Positions 9,601-15,139 of a stretch of DNA of 21,601 bases are shown here, piece by piece. Location of the stretch: positions 1 through 21,601 of the forward strand of contig DF237905.1 of NCBI GenBank assembly GCA_000708835.1. The letters run 5' to 3'. The stretch comes from Klebsormidium nitens. Lineage: Eukaryota > Streptophyta > Klebsormidiophyceae > Klebsormidiales > Klebsormidiaceae. Below the pieces are notes generated by a model. The model was not told the origin of the DNA, made no database searches, and saw nothing but the letters and a program-made list of their open reading frames with translations. The stretch's first letter is position 1, and every line of letters starts with the position of its first letter. The position numbers and the translations under genes were made by a program.

Positions 9601-10929
9601 CGTCACTGTTTGTGAGGCGCTGCAAGGTCGGCCAGGCCATGGCTTTTCTTTTTGAATCGCTCATTCCAACGTTCTTGCGTGCAGGGGTCCTTCAACCTCC
9701 CACGCCGCGTCACTCTGGCGGAGACACTGCAGTATCTACAAGCCTGCACCACCTATCAGACGGCTGCGTGGAGGCGAGTCGTTTCGCGCACCGAGAACTC
9801 TGCCCGTGCTGTCCGCCTGATCGAGGACGGCCCCCTCTTCCGTGCCTACGTGCACACTGAAGCAGAGCGGCGGAACTCGGACGCGCGGCTTCTTCAGGAC
9901 TTCCAGCTGCAGGTCGCGCGAGCTGGCCACGTGGTAGAGATTGAGCAATGCGAGGAGGATTCAGAGAAGAGTGCAAAGCGGCGTGGGTTGGATCCAGAGG
10001 CTTTCAAGATCATAGAGGCGAATGCGATCGATGCAGCGGAGTATAGGCGGTTGAAGCGGTTGCGAGATGTGAAAAGGGACAAAGGGGCAGAGAACCTAGA
10101 GGTGATTAGGTATGAGGCCTGCCTGTACTACGGTCTCAAGAACCTTGACGAGCACTTCTTCAAGGAGACCAAGGCCGCCTTCAAGCCCCCGTTTTCGAAG
10201 CAGCTCGACTTCCTGCTCAAGGTCATGGTGGAGGGGAGGTTCCTTGACGAGGGGACAGTGGCTCGCAAGAGCAACGAGGTCGTCATGGTGGAAGCCGCAC
10301 GGACGTTGCTCAAGGACATGGGCCTTGCGCATCCTCTTGATGTGCGCGGGGAGACTCGCTCGCTGCTGGCAGGCGGACTCAGAGATCGGCTGCTGGGGTC
10401 GGATCTGTTCAAAGGCCGCCCTAAGCGCGCTGGTGCAAAAGTGGCAATGGCTGAGCGTGCCGTTTCTGAGATGTTTGGCATTCACTTGCCGGCACCCAAA
10501 GAGGGAAAAGCTCATCTTGACCCGGGCCAGTTGAAGACGGTTATGAATGGTGTGCTCAAGTACATGGGCCTCAAAGTTGGGAAGCAGATCGAGGTGAAGC
10601 GTCCACGGCGAGGGAAGGGGAAGCAGAACGAGTCGGGGTCTGGAAACAGCGACTACAAGTACAAGTTGGAGCGAAAGTACGTTCTTAGAATGGCAAAGCT
10701 CGTCAAGTTGCAGTTCCGTGAAGTCCCTCGAGTCTGGCAGTACAGGGGGGAGCTGAGCCCCGCACTTCGAGAGTACCTCGACAGCGTAGATGCGAGTGAC
10801 TTGGATAACCTGCTACGGAGGCCGTCTGGCCAACCGTTGTTGGAGGATCTTGCTGCGCCACAGGTGTTAGGCGACGATGACATCGGCCTTTGTATCATTG
10901 TGCCGAAGGACAAGTTACCGAGTGATTAA
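570..10929 (+). CDS. Split gene: AEP primase fused to UL9-like origin-binding helicase
   Basis: Proposed exons: 570-698, 812-877, 1096-1191, 1620-1688, 2234-2335, 2718-2813, 3274-3426, 3749-3880, 4253-4521, 5039-5912, 6265-6791, 7082-7664, 7983-8462, 8780-8836, 9006-9113, 9685-10929. Almost all introns are GTGAGN (or GTAnGN)...CAG. All are phase 0 except those after 4521 and 6791, which are phase 2, and every join keeps the frame, giving roughly 1,660 residues. Order: 2A-like N-terminus, low-complexity linker, a basic then an acidic stretch, UL52-type primase, zinc-binding segment, SF2 helicase with origin-binding-protein motifs, long C-terminal region, TAA stop. Proteins of the herpesvirus/NCLDV primase and UL9 families prime and open viral replication origins, so a DNA-replication role for a viral or mobile element is inferred. 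Exons from 4253 on are well supported. The small N-terminal exons, the weak donor at 3427 and the ATG at 570 are tentative. Confidence 0.72.
812..4521 (+). CDS. Small phase-0 exons encoding a low-complexity N-terminal region
   Basis: Eight candidate exons (812-877, 1096-1191, 1620-1688, 2234-2335, 2718-2813, 3274-3426, 3749-3880, 4253-4521), each flanked by a CAG acceptor and a GTGAGN-like donor. The piece 3749-3880 is rich in Arg and the piece 4253-4521 is strongly acidic (Asp/Glu/Ser). The rest is Ser/Thr/Pro/Glu-rich and looks disordered. The last exon ends after two bases of a codon that the primase exon at 5039 completes, which ties it firmly to the primase. No known domain is recognised. 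The earlier exons rest mainly on splice signals and frame and need transcript support. Exon 7 uses a weak GTGAAT donor. Confidence 0.5.
1669..2184 (-). CDS. Intronic antisense gene, bacterial/phage-like hypothetical protein
   Basis: 171 codons, or 163 if the second ATG at 2160 is used. That start precedes DNDTRFTGRFSFSRPLTTEE, the usual beginning of the family. Conserved stretches: FTGRFSFSRPLT, FYCQWTVTSNKRALVWDKGE, KFYDYVSWLEYLI, and VLSGTVNWKGANRGDKGSI. From memory this pattern (TGRF.L.RPLT..., CQW, EKFYDYVEWLQYLI, LNG.V.W.GE...D.G.I) belongs to short proteins of unknown function in bacteria and their phages. The gene has no intron and lies almost wholly inside the 1689-2233 intron of the primase-helicase gene on the other strand. 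Only its last 20 bases overlap an exon. Acquisition by transfer from bacteria is inferred; the function is unknown. Confidence 0.65.
   Translation of the reverse strand: MAPNGHRTMDNDTRFTGRFSFSRPLTTEEKATLDAVHDHRHQDNLELPYAVTEKRPVKIEREVFKPLYVGEGYDFLSEKYPSFYCQWTVTSNKRALVWDKGEKFYDYVSWLEYLISHFFAVWGVVLSGTVNWKGANRGDKGSIGVESDKIIVKMPVALTMGQADSPKVPAV
2838..3194 (-). pseudogene. Intronic antisense ORF interrupted by one in-frame stop
   Basis: A frame starting at ATG 3194 reads 24 codons (MAANLDQALSDEQIGELFDI, then SNDK), meets TAA at 3120-3122, and continues in the same frame for about 93 codons (from just after the stop, through an ATG at 3107) to a stop at 2838. The two parts read naturally as one acidic protein ending DLEESLDLYDEEEYY. 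The start weakly resembles an EF-hand calcium-binding helix-loop-helix (LSDEQIGELFDISNDK...), but loop residues are not clear. It lies within the 2814-3273 intron of the + strand gene. Either it is a gene broken by one point mutation or the short downstream part is what is expressed. Family not recognised. Confidence 0.4.
3470..3560 (+). repeat. Diverged partial copy of the 127-bp repeat
   Basis: Within the 3427-3748 intron, CTTGGTACACGCGGTGAAC, then GGCATGGCCGACC and GGTACCAAG, match successive parts of the unit seen at 1-160, in the same orientation but with internal deletions. This shows the repeat is dispersed, not confined to the two ends. Confidence 0.6.
3954..4045 (+). pseudogene. Decayed second copy of the bacterial-like gene's N-terminus
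   Basis: The + strand reads LPVTGRFALSKPLTEDQHNT here, followed by LVAVQLHRREEV. It aligns with RFTGRFSFSRPLTTEEKATL and the DAVHDHRH that follows in the antisense gene at 1669-2184. Similarity stops at about 4045 and none of the downstream CQW or EKFYDYV blocks are present. It lies in the 3881-4252 intron of the primase-helicase gene, on the sense strand, inverted relative to the intact copy. Interpreted as a truncated paralog or an old second insertion. Confidence 0.5.
4522..5038 (+). other. Intron with a perfect 26-bp tandem duplication
   Basis: A 517-bp phase-2 intron with no coding signal. A 26-bp unit (GCACGGCCCAAGC, then ACGCGCATCAAGT) is present twice without mismatch, at 4925-4950 and 4951-4976, close to the splice acceptor at 5037-5038. 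It looks like a recent slippage or duplication event. Confidence 0.75.
5039..5912 (+). CDS. Exon: AEP primase domain, UL52/NCLDV-herpesvirus type
   Basis: The exon begins after TGCAG at 5038 and ends at a GTGAGC donor, coding 291 residues plus a shared codon. The three catalytic signatures of the archaeo-eukaryotic primase superfamily are visible and intact: KPYLDLDG (the metal-binding DxD), KFSLHL (the SxH motif), and LIDLNVYTVDREWRTPGSAK (third acidic residue plus the conserved basic tail typical of the herpesvirus/NCLDV primase clade). The domain would make primers, and some relatives also extend DNA. A Gly/Glu-rich insert follows motif I. A long antisense open frame over this exon (5130-5750) is only a GC-rich shadow. 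Confidence 0.85.
5913..6264 (+). other. Intron, nothing else recognised
   Basis: A 352-bp phase-0 intron from GTGAGC to GCTGCAG. The primase frame happens to stay open to 6110, but past 5912 the protein turns into low-quality sequence, so the splice is preferred. No nested gene or repeat was seen here, nor in the shorter introns 6792-7081, 7665-7982 and 8463-8779. Confidence 0.6.
6265..6791 (+). CDS. Exon: primase zinc-binding segment
   Basis: Codes about 175 residues in frame with the primase exon (phase-0 join) and leaves the exon in phase 2. A Cys/His region reads CYTGRIHENHQNLTCH, then YALCFSNN, then SPCIS. Placement and pattern match the zinc ribbon that follows the catalytic core in UL52-like and D5-like viral primases (basic residue, His, Asn, then C...C). 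The spacing between the last two Cys is longer than I would expect. The rest is charged and not recognised. In the family this segment supports template binding and primer initiation. That role here is inferred from position. Confidence 0.6.
7082..7664 (+). CDS. Exon: origin-binding SF2 helicase, N-terminal RecA-like domain
   Basis: The phase-2 join to the previous exon gives a continuous chain. Visible motifs: Walker A GIRSGVNTGKT, motif Ia MITYRGAQAEDLKQRF, IQVDSLLNL, Walker B LVILDEVASIL, and a motif-III-like VLAMDDGYG. This order and wording match the herpesvirus origin-binding protein family (UL9-like; Pfam Herpes_ori_bp), also found in giant viruses. ATP-driven opening of origin DNA is the expected activity. 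All key residues are present. The donor at the end (GTAGGG) is weaker than the others. Confidence 0.8.
7983..8462 (+). CDS. Exon: origin-binding SF2 helicase, C-terminal RecA-like domain
   Basis: 160 codons, phase 0 at both ends. Motif IV is NVVVVSMSAKVLERI, motif V is YSPTVEAGVNFD, and motif VI is QATLRVRR, followed by a LVHCFV strand. This is the second half of the UL9-like helicase begun at 7082-7664. The characteristic YSPT-x-EAGVNFD wording is the strongest family signal in the whole gene. The helicase would act together with the primase in the same polypeptide. Confidence 0.8.
8780..9113 (+). CDS. Two small linker exons (8780-8836, 9006-9113)
   Basis: Exon 8780-8836 (19 codons, after TCTGCAG, before GTATGG) and exon 9006-9113 (36 codons, after CCACCAG, before GTAGGA) are both phase 0 to phase 0. 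They encode Pro/Ser/Gln-rich linker sequence between the helicase core and the C-terminal region. They carry no domain. Support comes from splice signals and preserved frame only, and either could be skipped without breaking the protein. Confidence 0.45.
9365..9645 (-). repeat. 127-bp repeat, right pair, inverted relative to left copies
   Basis: The motif TTCACCGTGAGGTACCAAGG occurs at 9408 and 9535, again a 127-bp period. It is the reverse complement of the arrangement at 1-160. The internal GTACCAAGG...CCTTGGTAC hairpin is seen at 9419-9472 (54 bp) and 9546-9601 (56 bp). The array lies inside the 9114-9684 intron of the primase-helicase gene and ends about 40 bp before its acceptor. Confidence 0.8.
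9685..10929 (+). CDS. Exon: C-terminal region of the primase-helicase
   Basis: The largest exon, 414 codons ending in TAA, entered after GCGTGCAG. The first 80 or so residues (AWRRVVSRTENSARA..., then EAERRNSDARLLQDFQLQV) resemble the segment that follows the helicase core in UL9-like proteins of large DNA viruses. The middle and end are helical and Lys/Arg-rich (RPRRGKGKQNESGSGN) and could bind DNA, but I recognise no named domain. The reading frame is undamaged. Intronless termination 83 bp before the next gene (11013) fits the end of the transcription unit. Confidence 0.75.
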   Translation, partial: GSFNLPRRVTLAETLQYLQACTTYQTAAWRRVVSRTENSARAVRLIEDGPLFRAYVHTEAERRNSDARLLQDFQLQVARAGHVVEIEQCEEDSEKSAKRRGLDPEAFKIIEANAIDAAEYRRLKRLRDVKRDKGAENLEVIRYEACLYYGLKNLDEHFFKETKAAFKPPFSKQLDFLLKVMVEGRFLDEGTVARKSNEVVMVEAARTLLKDMGLAHPLDVRGETRSLLAGGLRDRLLGSDLFKGRPKRAGAKVAMAERAVSEMFGIHLPAPKEGKAHLDPGQLKTVMNGVLKYMGLKVGKQIEVKRPRRGKGKQNESGSGNSDYKYKLERKYVLRMAKLVKLQFREVPRVWQYRGELSPALREYLDSVDASDLDNLLRRPSGQPLLEDLAAPQVLGDDDIGLCIIVPKDKLPSD

Positions 10930-11012
10930 TTAGCTATATTATGGATCAATGCAAGCTGTCGTACAAATGAATGCATGTATCATTTTCAAGACCGTTAGAT
11001 AATAGAGAGTCA

Positions 11013-11522
11013 ATGGACCGCATTCTCGACTTCCAACCAAAGAACCGTCTTGCAATTATGGAAATGGATCGGATAGTGCTCGAATCGACCAAGTCGGCAA
11101 TACTCCGAGCGTATCGGGAAAGCGGAGTCACTAGCATCTCTTTAGATGTGGGGGCTTTGGCTGGAATCAGAGCCTTAGCACCTCCTTTCTCAATGAGGCA
11201 CATCACTCATGAAGTCATTCGACGCCTGATCGCTGAAGGTTTTGAAGCGATCTGGGACACATCATGTTCTAGTCTCTACACGATTCGTGTGAGCTGGAGA
11301 CGCGCGCTACGTGATGCATATATTTCAGAGAATTTGGCGCGCAAGCAGCACTCGCGTGACCCAAGGCATCCATCACTATTGAAAAGGTCTCCTCGCTATG
11401 CAAAACCGTGCATGCAAGAAGATGTGCTTTTAGGCCGTTGTCAAGAACCAAACGAGGATGTCATAGGTTTTGTTCCTGGTTTAGAGTACCTGGTCAGTCG
11501 TAAAAAGCTAAACAAGAGCTAG
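11013..11522 (+). CDS. Virus-type unknown protein, copy A
   Basis: 169 codons plus stop. The start at 11013 (MDRILDFQ) is chosen because it lines up with the start of its relative at 17030 (MDAIAGFQ). An in-frame ATG at 10971 is less likely. Shared blocks with that relative: DVGALAGIRALAPPF against DIGALAGIRALTAPF, then ITHEVIRRLIAEGF against ITNFVIRSLLAEGF, and IRVSW against VFVEW. Short proteins with a final L..EGF.V......I.W pattern are common in large DNA viruses and polinton-like viruses (possibly the DUF5759 type; not verified). Function unknown. It is the left-most gene of the compact island and converges on the helicase gene. Confidence 0.65.
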   Translation: MDRILDFQPKNRLAIMEMDRIVLESTKSAILRAYRESGVTSISLDVGALAGIRALAPPFSMRHITHEVIRRLIAEGFEAIWDTSCSSLYTIRVSWRRALRDAYISENLARKQHSRDPRHPSLLKRSPRYAKPCMQEDVLLGRCQEPNEDVIGFVPGLEYLVSRKKLNKS

Positions 11523-11903
11523 TAATGACCAAATGCCTGCAAAACTGCCTTAAGTCTCTTCACTTTGTTGAGATGATGTCCAACGTCTGGCACCGTTTTA
11601 CGATCTGCTGCCTAGTTGCACTATCTTCAGGCTTAAAGTACGCATTGTGCTGTCAATCACGCCTACAAGACAGGCAAGCGAGGAGAAGGACATCACAACA
11701 TCACAGATCACACTTCAAAATAAGTTCAGTTTGTTTTTTTCTCATCGTCTGTTTTTGGTGATTGTGTATGTTTGCCTGTGATGCTGTGATGTTCACTTGC
11801 TCTTTCCATTGGTTGTTGGGTTAGCTCTCACTTTGGGTCCATCACACTTTACTTCTAAAGAAGTGTGATGATGTGATGATAGATTCCGGGACCCCATCTC
11901 GCT
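11523..11903. other. Intergenic region with iteron-like TGTGATG array (origin candidate)
   Basis: Seven copies of TGTGATG or its complement CATCACA fall within 188 bp: 11691, 11699, 11777, 11785, 11840, 11864 and 11872. The first two pairs form a near-perfect 17-bp inverted repeat (11690-11706 with 11776-11792, one mismatch). ATCACACTT (11841-11849) and AAGTGTGAT (11861-11869) form a hairpin stem. The region lies between the convergent 3' ends of copy A and the SF3 helicase gene. Such arrays can be replication-initiator sites or 3' end-processing signals. The role here is inferred. Confidence 0.6.
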
Positions 11904-13544
11904 CTAAAGGGGCTTCTTTTGGAGCGTAGAGGTTGAGTCTGGCTCGACCTTCACGCCAATATGCTCAAACCCGCAACCCAGACATTTGCGATGCTCCTTT
12001 ATTTCACCTTCAGGCTTCAGCGATGAATCAGGGCTCGTCATCCAGGGACGATCTTTGTCGTTGGCATGTCCCAAAGGCCTCTCCCATTTGATCTCCTTCC
12101 AGAGGTGTGCTGTCCCCTCTTGGAAGACCTTCTCGCTCCGTAAGAGGTTGCACATCTCGCCTTCGGGCATGAACCACCATCCTCGGATCGTTTTTGCATC
12201 TTGATTGAACGCATCGTTGTTTGGTCTGCTCAGGTTTCGAGTACCCGAACGCAGCTTGAAGATCTTGTGCAAAGCCCCACAGAGCGCCGTTCTCGAAAGT
12301 TTAGCTTCCGGCGACTGGATGTTGTTGTCGTAGAGAAACGTCTCGTAGGTGGCCGAAATGTCTTCGCTGGCGGCCCAAGTCTCTTTCGTTGGATGAAAGC
12401 AACCGTTCTCGAGGAGAGCTTGCACCATCGCCGCATAAGCAGGGATTGAGTGTGCTCTCAAGGCTTCTCCCCACGCTGTCTGAGGCACCAACTTTGCATT
12501 CCACTTGGAAATATCTAAGGATAGAAGGTACTGGAAGAAGAGCTTGGCCATTTCCGGCTTTTCGAGCTCTTCCGATAAACGAGTGAAGTACTCGGTGTTC
12601 CCCAGCATCTGGTTGGATGCTTCGATTGCCGCGTACCTTCTATCATCGACCTCGCGCTTGATTGGCCACTCTTCGTTTGTCGTGAAGACCGAGTTGCAAA
12701 AGTCCTTGACTTGGATGGGGTCTATTCCTTTCTTCTCGAGCATGTTATTCTCTTGCGTGATGTGGCTCTTCAATCGGTTGTTGCTCTTGTACGCCCCTCC
12801 CCAGCTCGACACTTCATCGAAGACGGTAAGAAGCTTGTTGGCAGAGATGGAGTTGAATTTACCAATCACCTTGTCTAGATCATTGCAGTAGAGATAGAGG
12901 GCCTCGCCAAGGAGCTTGAAACCCACGAAGTCCCAAATCATGCCTTTCCCGGCGCCTTGTTTCGATTTGAAGACGAGGGCCACTCCAATCTTCTTTCCTG
13001 GCCGCTGCACTTGATGAGCAAGCCAGCTGAGAACGTAATCCGAGCATGCACTGTCCCCGTTTGCCAAGATGTGCCGGATGTGCCAGAATAGCCGAGGCAA
13101 GCGAGCCTCGCAGTCGCGCATGCCATCTGCATCGAGCAGAGCAACTTCGCTCGGGTCAAAACAGAGCCCGTGGTAGAGATTGTAGTCCTTTGTTTCTCGT
13201 CCATGCAGGTTTGGGTCAAAAACGATTGAGTCGTAGATCTTCCGATGGGGAGATTGGCGCCAGAATTGCCCGGCGGTCTTTGCCGGCAGGTGCTGTAGAG
13301 AGAGGCACTCGCAACGCAAAGCAAAGTCGGCTCCAGTCCTGAGAATGGTGCTCTTTGGCTTTAACCCGCCGTCGATACTCCGACGGAAGAGCGTCTCGAT
13401 GTAGATCGGTTTGGACACCCCAACAACCACGCCGCAGTAGGTGTTGAGAACGGCTACGGTGATATCCGCCAAGATCTTAACTCTGGCCTTCTGCTCCTCT
13501 TTCGACTTGCTGTCCATAGCATCGTGCAAATATACTGATGGCAA
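11904..13544 (-). CDS. SF3 helicase (D5/DUF5906-like), C-terminal half of a primase-helicase
   Basis: 546 codons if begun at the ATG at 13544. Walker A KSKQGAGKG lies at about residues 194-201, Walker B LLTVFDEVSSW at about 238-248, and sensor-1 FTTNEEWPI followed by the Arg-finger-like DDRRY at about 287-304. This set defines superfamily 3 helicases of the D5/DUF5906 kind, which unwind DNA in viruses, PLVs and plasmid-like elements. The C-terminus has a small CLGCGF motif. The 5' end overlaps the PrimPol frame by 91 bp in another frame. In related elements primase and helicase are one protein, so the stand-alone start is doubtful. It may be joined to the upstream frame by a 26-nt intron (13535-13560) or may reflect a frameshift. 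No damage within the helicase itself. Confidence 0.82.
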   Translation of the reverse strand: MPSVYLHDAMDSKSKEEQKARVKILADITVAVLNTYCGVVVGVSKPIYIETLFRRSIDGGLKPKSTILRTGADFALRCECLSLQHLPAKTAGQFWRQSPHRKIYDSIVFDPNLHGRETKDYNLYHGLCFDPSEVALLDADGMRDCEARLPRLFWHIRHILANGDSACSDYVLSWLAHQVQRPGKKIGVALVFKSKQGAGKGMIWDFVGFKLLGEALYLYCNDLDKVIGKFNSISANKLLTVFDEVSSWGGAYKSNNRLKSHITQENNMLEKKGIDPIQVKDFCNSVFTTNEEWPIKREVDDRRYAAIEASNQMLGNTEYFTRLSEELEKPEMAKLFFQYLLSLDISKWNAKLVPQTAWGEALRAHSIPAYAAMVQALLENGCFHPTKETWAASEDISATYETFLYDNNIQSPEAKLSRTALCGALHKIFKLRSGTRNLSRPNNDAFNQDAKTIRGWWFMPEGEMCNLLRSEKVFQEGTAHLWKEIKWERPLGHANDKDRPWMTSPDSSLKPEGEIKEHRKCLGCGFEHIGVKVEPDSTSTLQKKPL

Positions 13545-14704
13545 TCGTGGAGGAGCTTACCGTTCCCGAGTTGCTCAGGAAGGCATTCGGGCCAAAGGTG
13601 CACGCCCAGGAAACGCTTCGGCTTCTGGCTGCACCTTGTGCCCAGGCAACGATACAGCAAGAGGGCGCCGTTGCTCATGACGCTCCAATTGTTCGAGCTA
13701 TGCGTCTCACCGTTGAGGCACGTGCGTATGCCGTTCGTCTTGTACTTGAGAATGTGCCAATCGTTAGGAGTCTTTCTGTCCATCCCGCAAAAACAACTTT
13801 CATCGTTGGGGAGCTTCTCTTTTAGAAACTTAGCAATCTTCTCTTTTGCGGCTTGCAAGCTCGGGAAGCTTCCAAGAGCTCTTGGGGCGTTGCAGATGGC
13901 TGTGATTGGGGTTAAAGATCCCGAGTCTTGACTGCACGAGGGAGCTGCACCGTCCAACGCGCCAAAAAGCTCCTTTTCATTACCTGTCAGGAGCTCGATG
14001 AGCCATCCCGGCATTGCTTGAGGCACGTTGCAGAGCGATCTATCCCATGCGTATCTGTAGACTGTGCCCGACTCGTCTTGAAATGAGGACGGTTCAACGA
14101 AGAGGAGCCCCATGCCTCCACGGCCATCCACAGCCCAATGATGGCCGTTGTACTTTAGAAATCGAAAGTTTGTATCGCGATGCTTGAATCTTGTGCTCAA
14201 GCTGCTCCTGAAGAGGTAATGAAGCCCTCCTCTGGCCGACTTGGCCTTCAGAGTCTGTGGTTCACCGTGTTGAGCTATACGTTGCTCCCAAAGCTCAAGC
14301 CCTGATCGAATCTCGACTCCTTCTTTGCCTACCTTGCTTTCCTTGTCGACATCCAATGCGAACACGTCTGAAATCCCGGTTAAGAGAGCTATCGAGTTCA
14401 CTCTGTTCGGTGCTTTCTCGAACATCCTTCCGATACACTTTTCCCAGATAGCAACTGATGTAATGTGTCCATATGGTTGGCGGATCAGAGCCTCCTTCTG
14501 TCCTCCTTTGTACTTGATCTCTAAGGGTATTCCATAGAGACCTTCTGAGGCCAAGCGCCGGATGGCTGCTTCCACGCACCGCTTCTGAGTTTTCAAACCA
14601 CGTGGTGGGTGTGTCACTCGCTCCCCTTCATTTGGGCACAAGAGTGCAAAGCCAGAGTTGCCAAACACGCTCACGTCCTGAACTTCCTCGAAGGCGGCCA
14701 TCAC
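13454..14704 (-). CDS. PrimPol-type primase (AEP), N-terminal half of a primase-helicase
   Basis: 416 codons. Motif I is ISDVFALDVD (residues 111-120), motif II is SARGGLHYLF (156-165), and motif III is DGRGGMGLLFVEPSSF (193-208), the pattern of bifunctional primase-polymerase (prim-pol) domains. A Cys/His segment follows (SCFCGMD..., GIRTCLNGETHSSNNW, LLYRCLGTRCS) and fits the zinc-binding region between primase and helicase in viral proteins. The last 35 or so residues of this frame are basic and low-quality, so the real protein probably leaves the frame near 13561 and continues in the helicase frame. It starts 107 bp from the divergent gene at 14811, so the two may share a promoter. Confidence 0.82.
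   Translation of the reverse strand: MMAAFEEVQDVSVFGNSGFALLCPNEGERVTHPPRGLKTQKRCVEAAIRRLASEGLYGIPLEIKYKGGQKEALIRQPYGHITSVAIWEKCIGRMFEKAPNRVNSIALLTGISDVFALDVDKESKVGKEGVEIRSGLELWEQRIAQHGEPQTLKAKSARGGLHYLFRSSLSTRFKHRDTNFRFLKYNGHHWAVDGRGGMGLLFVEPSSFQDESGTVYRYAWDRSLCNVPQAMPGWLIELLTGNEKELFGALDGAAPSCSQDSGSLTPITAICNAPRALGSFPSLQAAKEKIAKFLKEKLPNDESCFCGMDRKTPNDWHILKYKTNGIRTCLNGETHSSNNWSVMSNGALLLYRCLGTRCSQKPKRFLGVHLWPECLPEQLGNGKLLHDCHQYICTMLWTASRKRSRRPELRSWRISP
13535..13560 (-). other. Candidate 26-nt intron or frameshift between PrimPol and helicase
   Basis: On the minus strand, GTAAGC (13560-13555) is followed 20 nt later by CATCAG ending at 13535. Removing these 26 nt leaves codon GTA across the junction and joins the primase frame exactly to the helicase frame upstream of its ATG. 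Nearby alternative AG acceptors do not restore frame. A 26-nt intron would be extremely short, so a plain indel in a decaying or mis-sequenced gene is the main alternative. Confidence 0.45.
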
Positions 14705-14810
14705 TAGTTTCTTAATACAGTGTCTGAAGAATATTTCTAGAGCATGTCAAACGCGTTCGCCTCTTTCCATTTTTTTTCTGCTTCTTAAGCAGAATTCGCG
14801 CTACTGAAAA
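14705..14810. promoter_or_regulatory. Divergent promoter region with hairpin
   Basis: A 106-bp AT-rich gap between the divergent starts of PrimPol (-) and the small Cys/His gene (+). It holds a pyrimidine/T-rich run at 14762-14779 and an inverted repeat TTCTGCTT / AAGCAGAA with a 3-nt loop at 14776-14794. Its location makes a shared promoter likely. No specific promoter motif is identified. Confidence 0.4.
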
Positions 14811-15137
14811 ATGGAGGAAAAGCCCTCTCCGGCATCCACGTTCACTAGATACGAGGACGAGGTCTTTGTGTGCCCATGTGCACACTGTCAAACATTGCGA
14901 AGGTACAGAGAACGTGACCCTCAAGCGCACCTCCGCCATCTGCGGGCTTACTACAAACGCCACAAAGAGGACATCCTCCTCTCTCAAGCATACGCTCGAT
15001 ACCAATCTGGCGTGAAAAGCCACCAGAAGACCATCCAAAAGCTTATTAGAGCGGGCTTTCCTGTAATTCAACCGGGAAAAGCGGACGAAATGATAAGAGA
15101 TGCTTCATCTTCTCCGCTTGCAATAAAAGCAGCATGA
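14811..15137 (+). CDS. Small Cys/His protein, unknown
   Basis: 108 codons plus TGA, starting at an A-rich context (GAAAAATGG). Contains CPCAHC (residues 22-27) followed by HLRHLRAYYKRH (about 40-52), a spacing that could bind zinc in a C2H2-like way. The remainder is basic and helical. It is encoded opposite to all its island neighbours and ends 2 bp before the stop codon of the integrase-like gene, a tight packing typical of viral DNA. Family not recognised; a DNA-binding or regulatory role is only a guess. Confidence 0.55.
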   Translation: MEEKPSPASTFTRYEDEVFVCPCAHCQTLRRYRERDPQAHLRHLRAYYKRHKEDILLSQAYARYQSGVKSHQKTIQKLIRAGFPVIQPGKADEMIRDASSSPLAIKAA

Positions 15138-15139
15138 AA

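Noticed and set aside
10096-10515. Open frames on both strands over the C-terminal primase-helicase exon
   Set aside because: All overlap a well-supported exon, show no conserved pattern, and are Ser/Arg/Leu-rich as expected of shadows.
10971-11012. Upstream in-frame ATG for copy A
   Set aside because: The 14 extra residues are absent from the related protein at 17030-16491. The ATG at 11013 aligns with its start.
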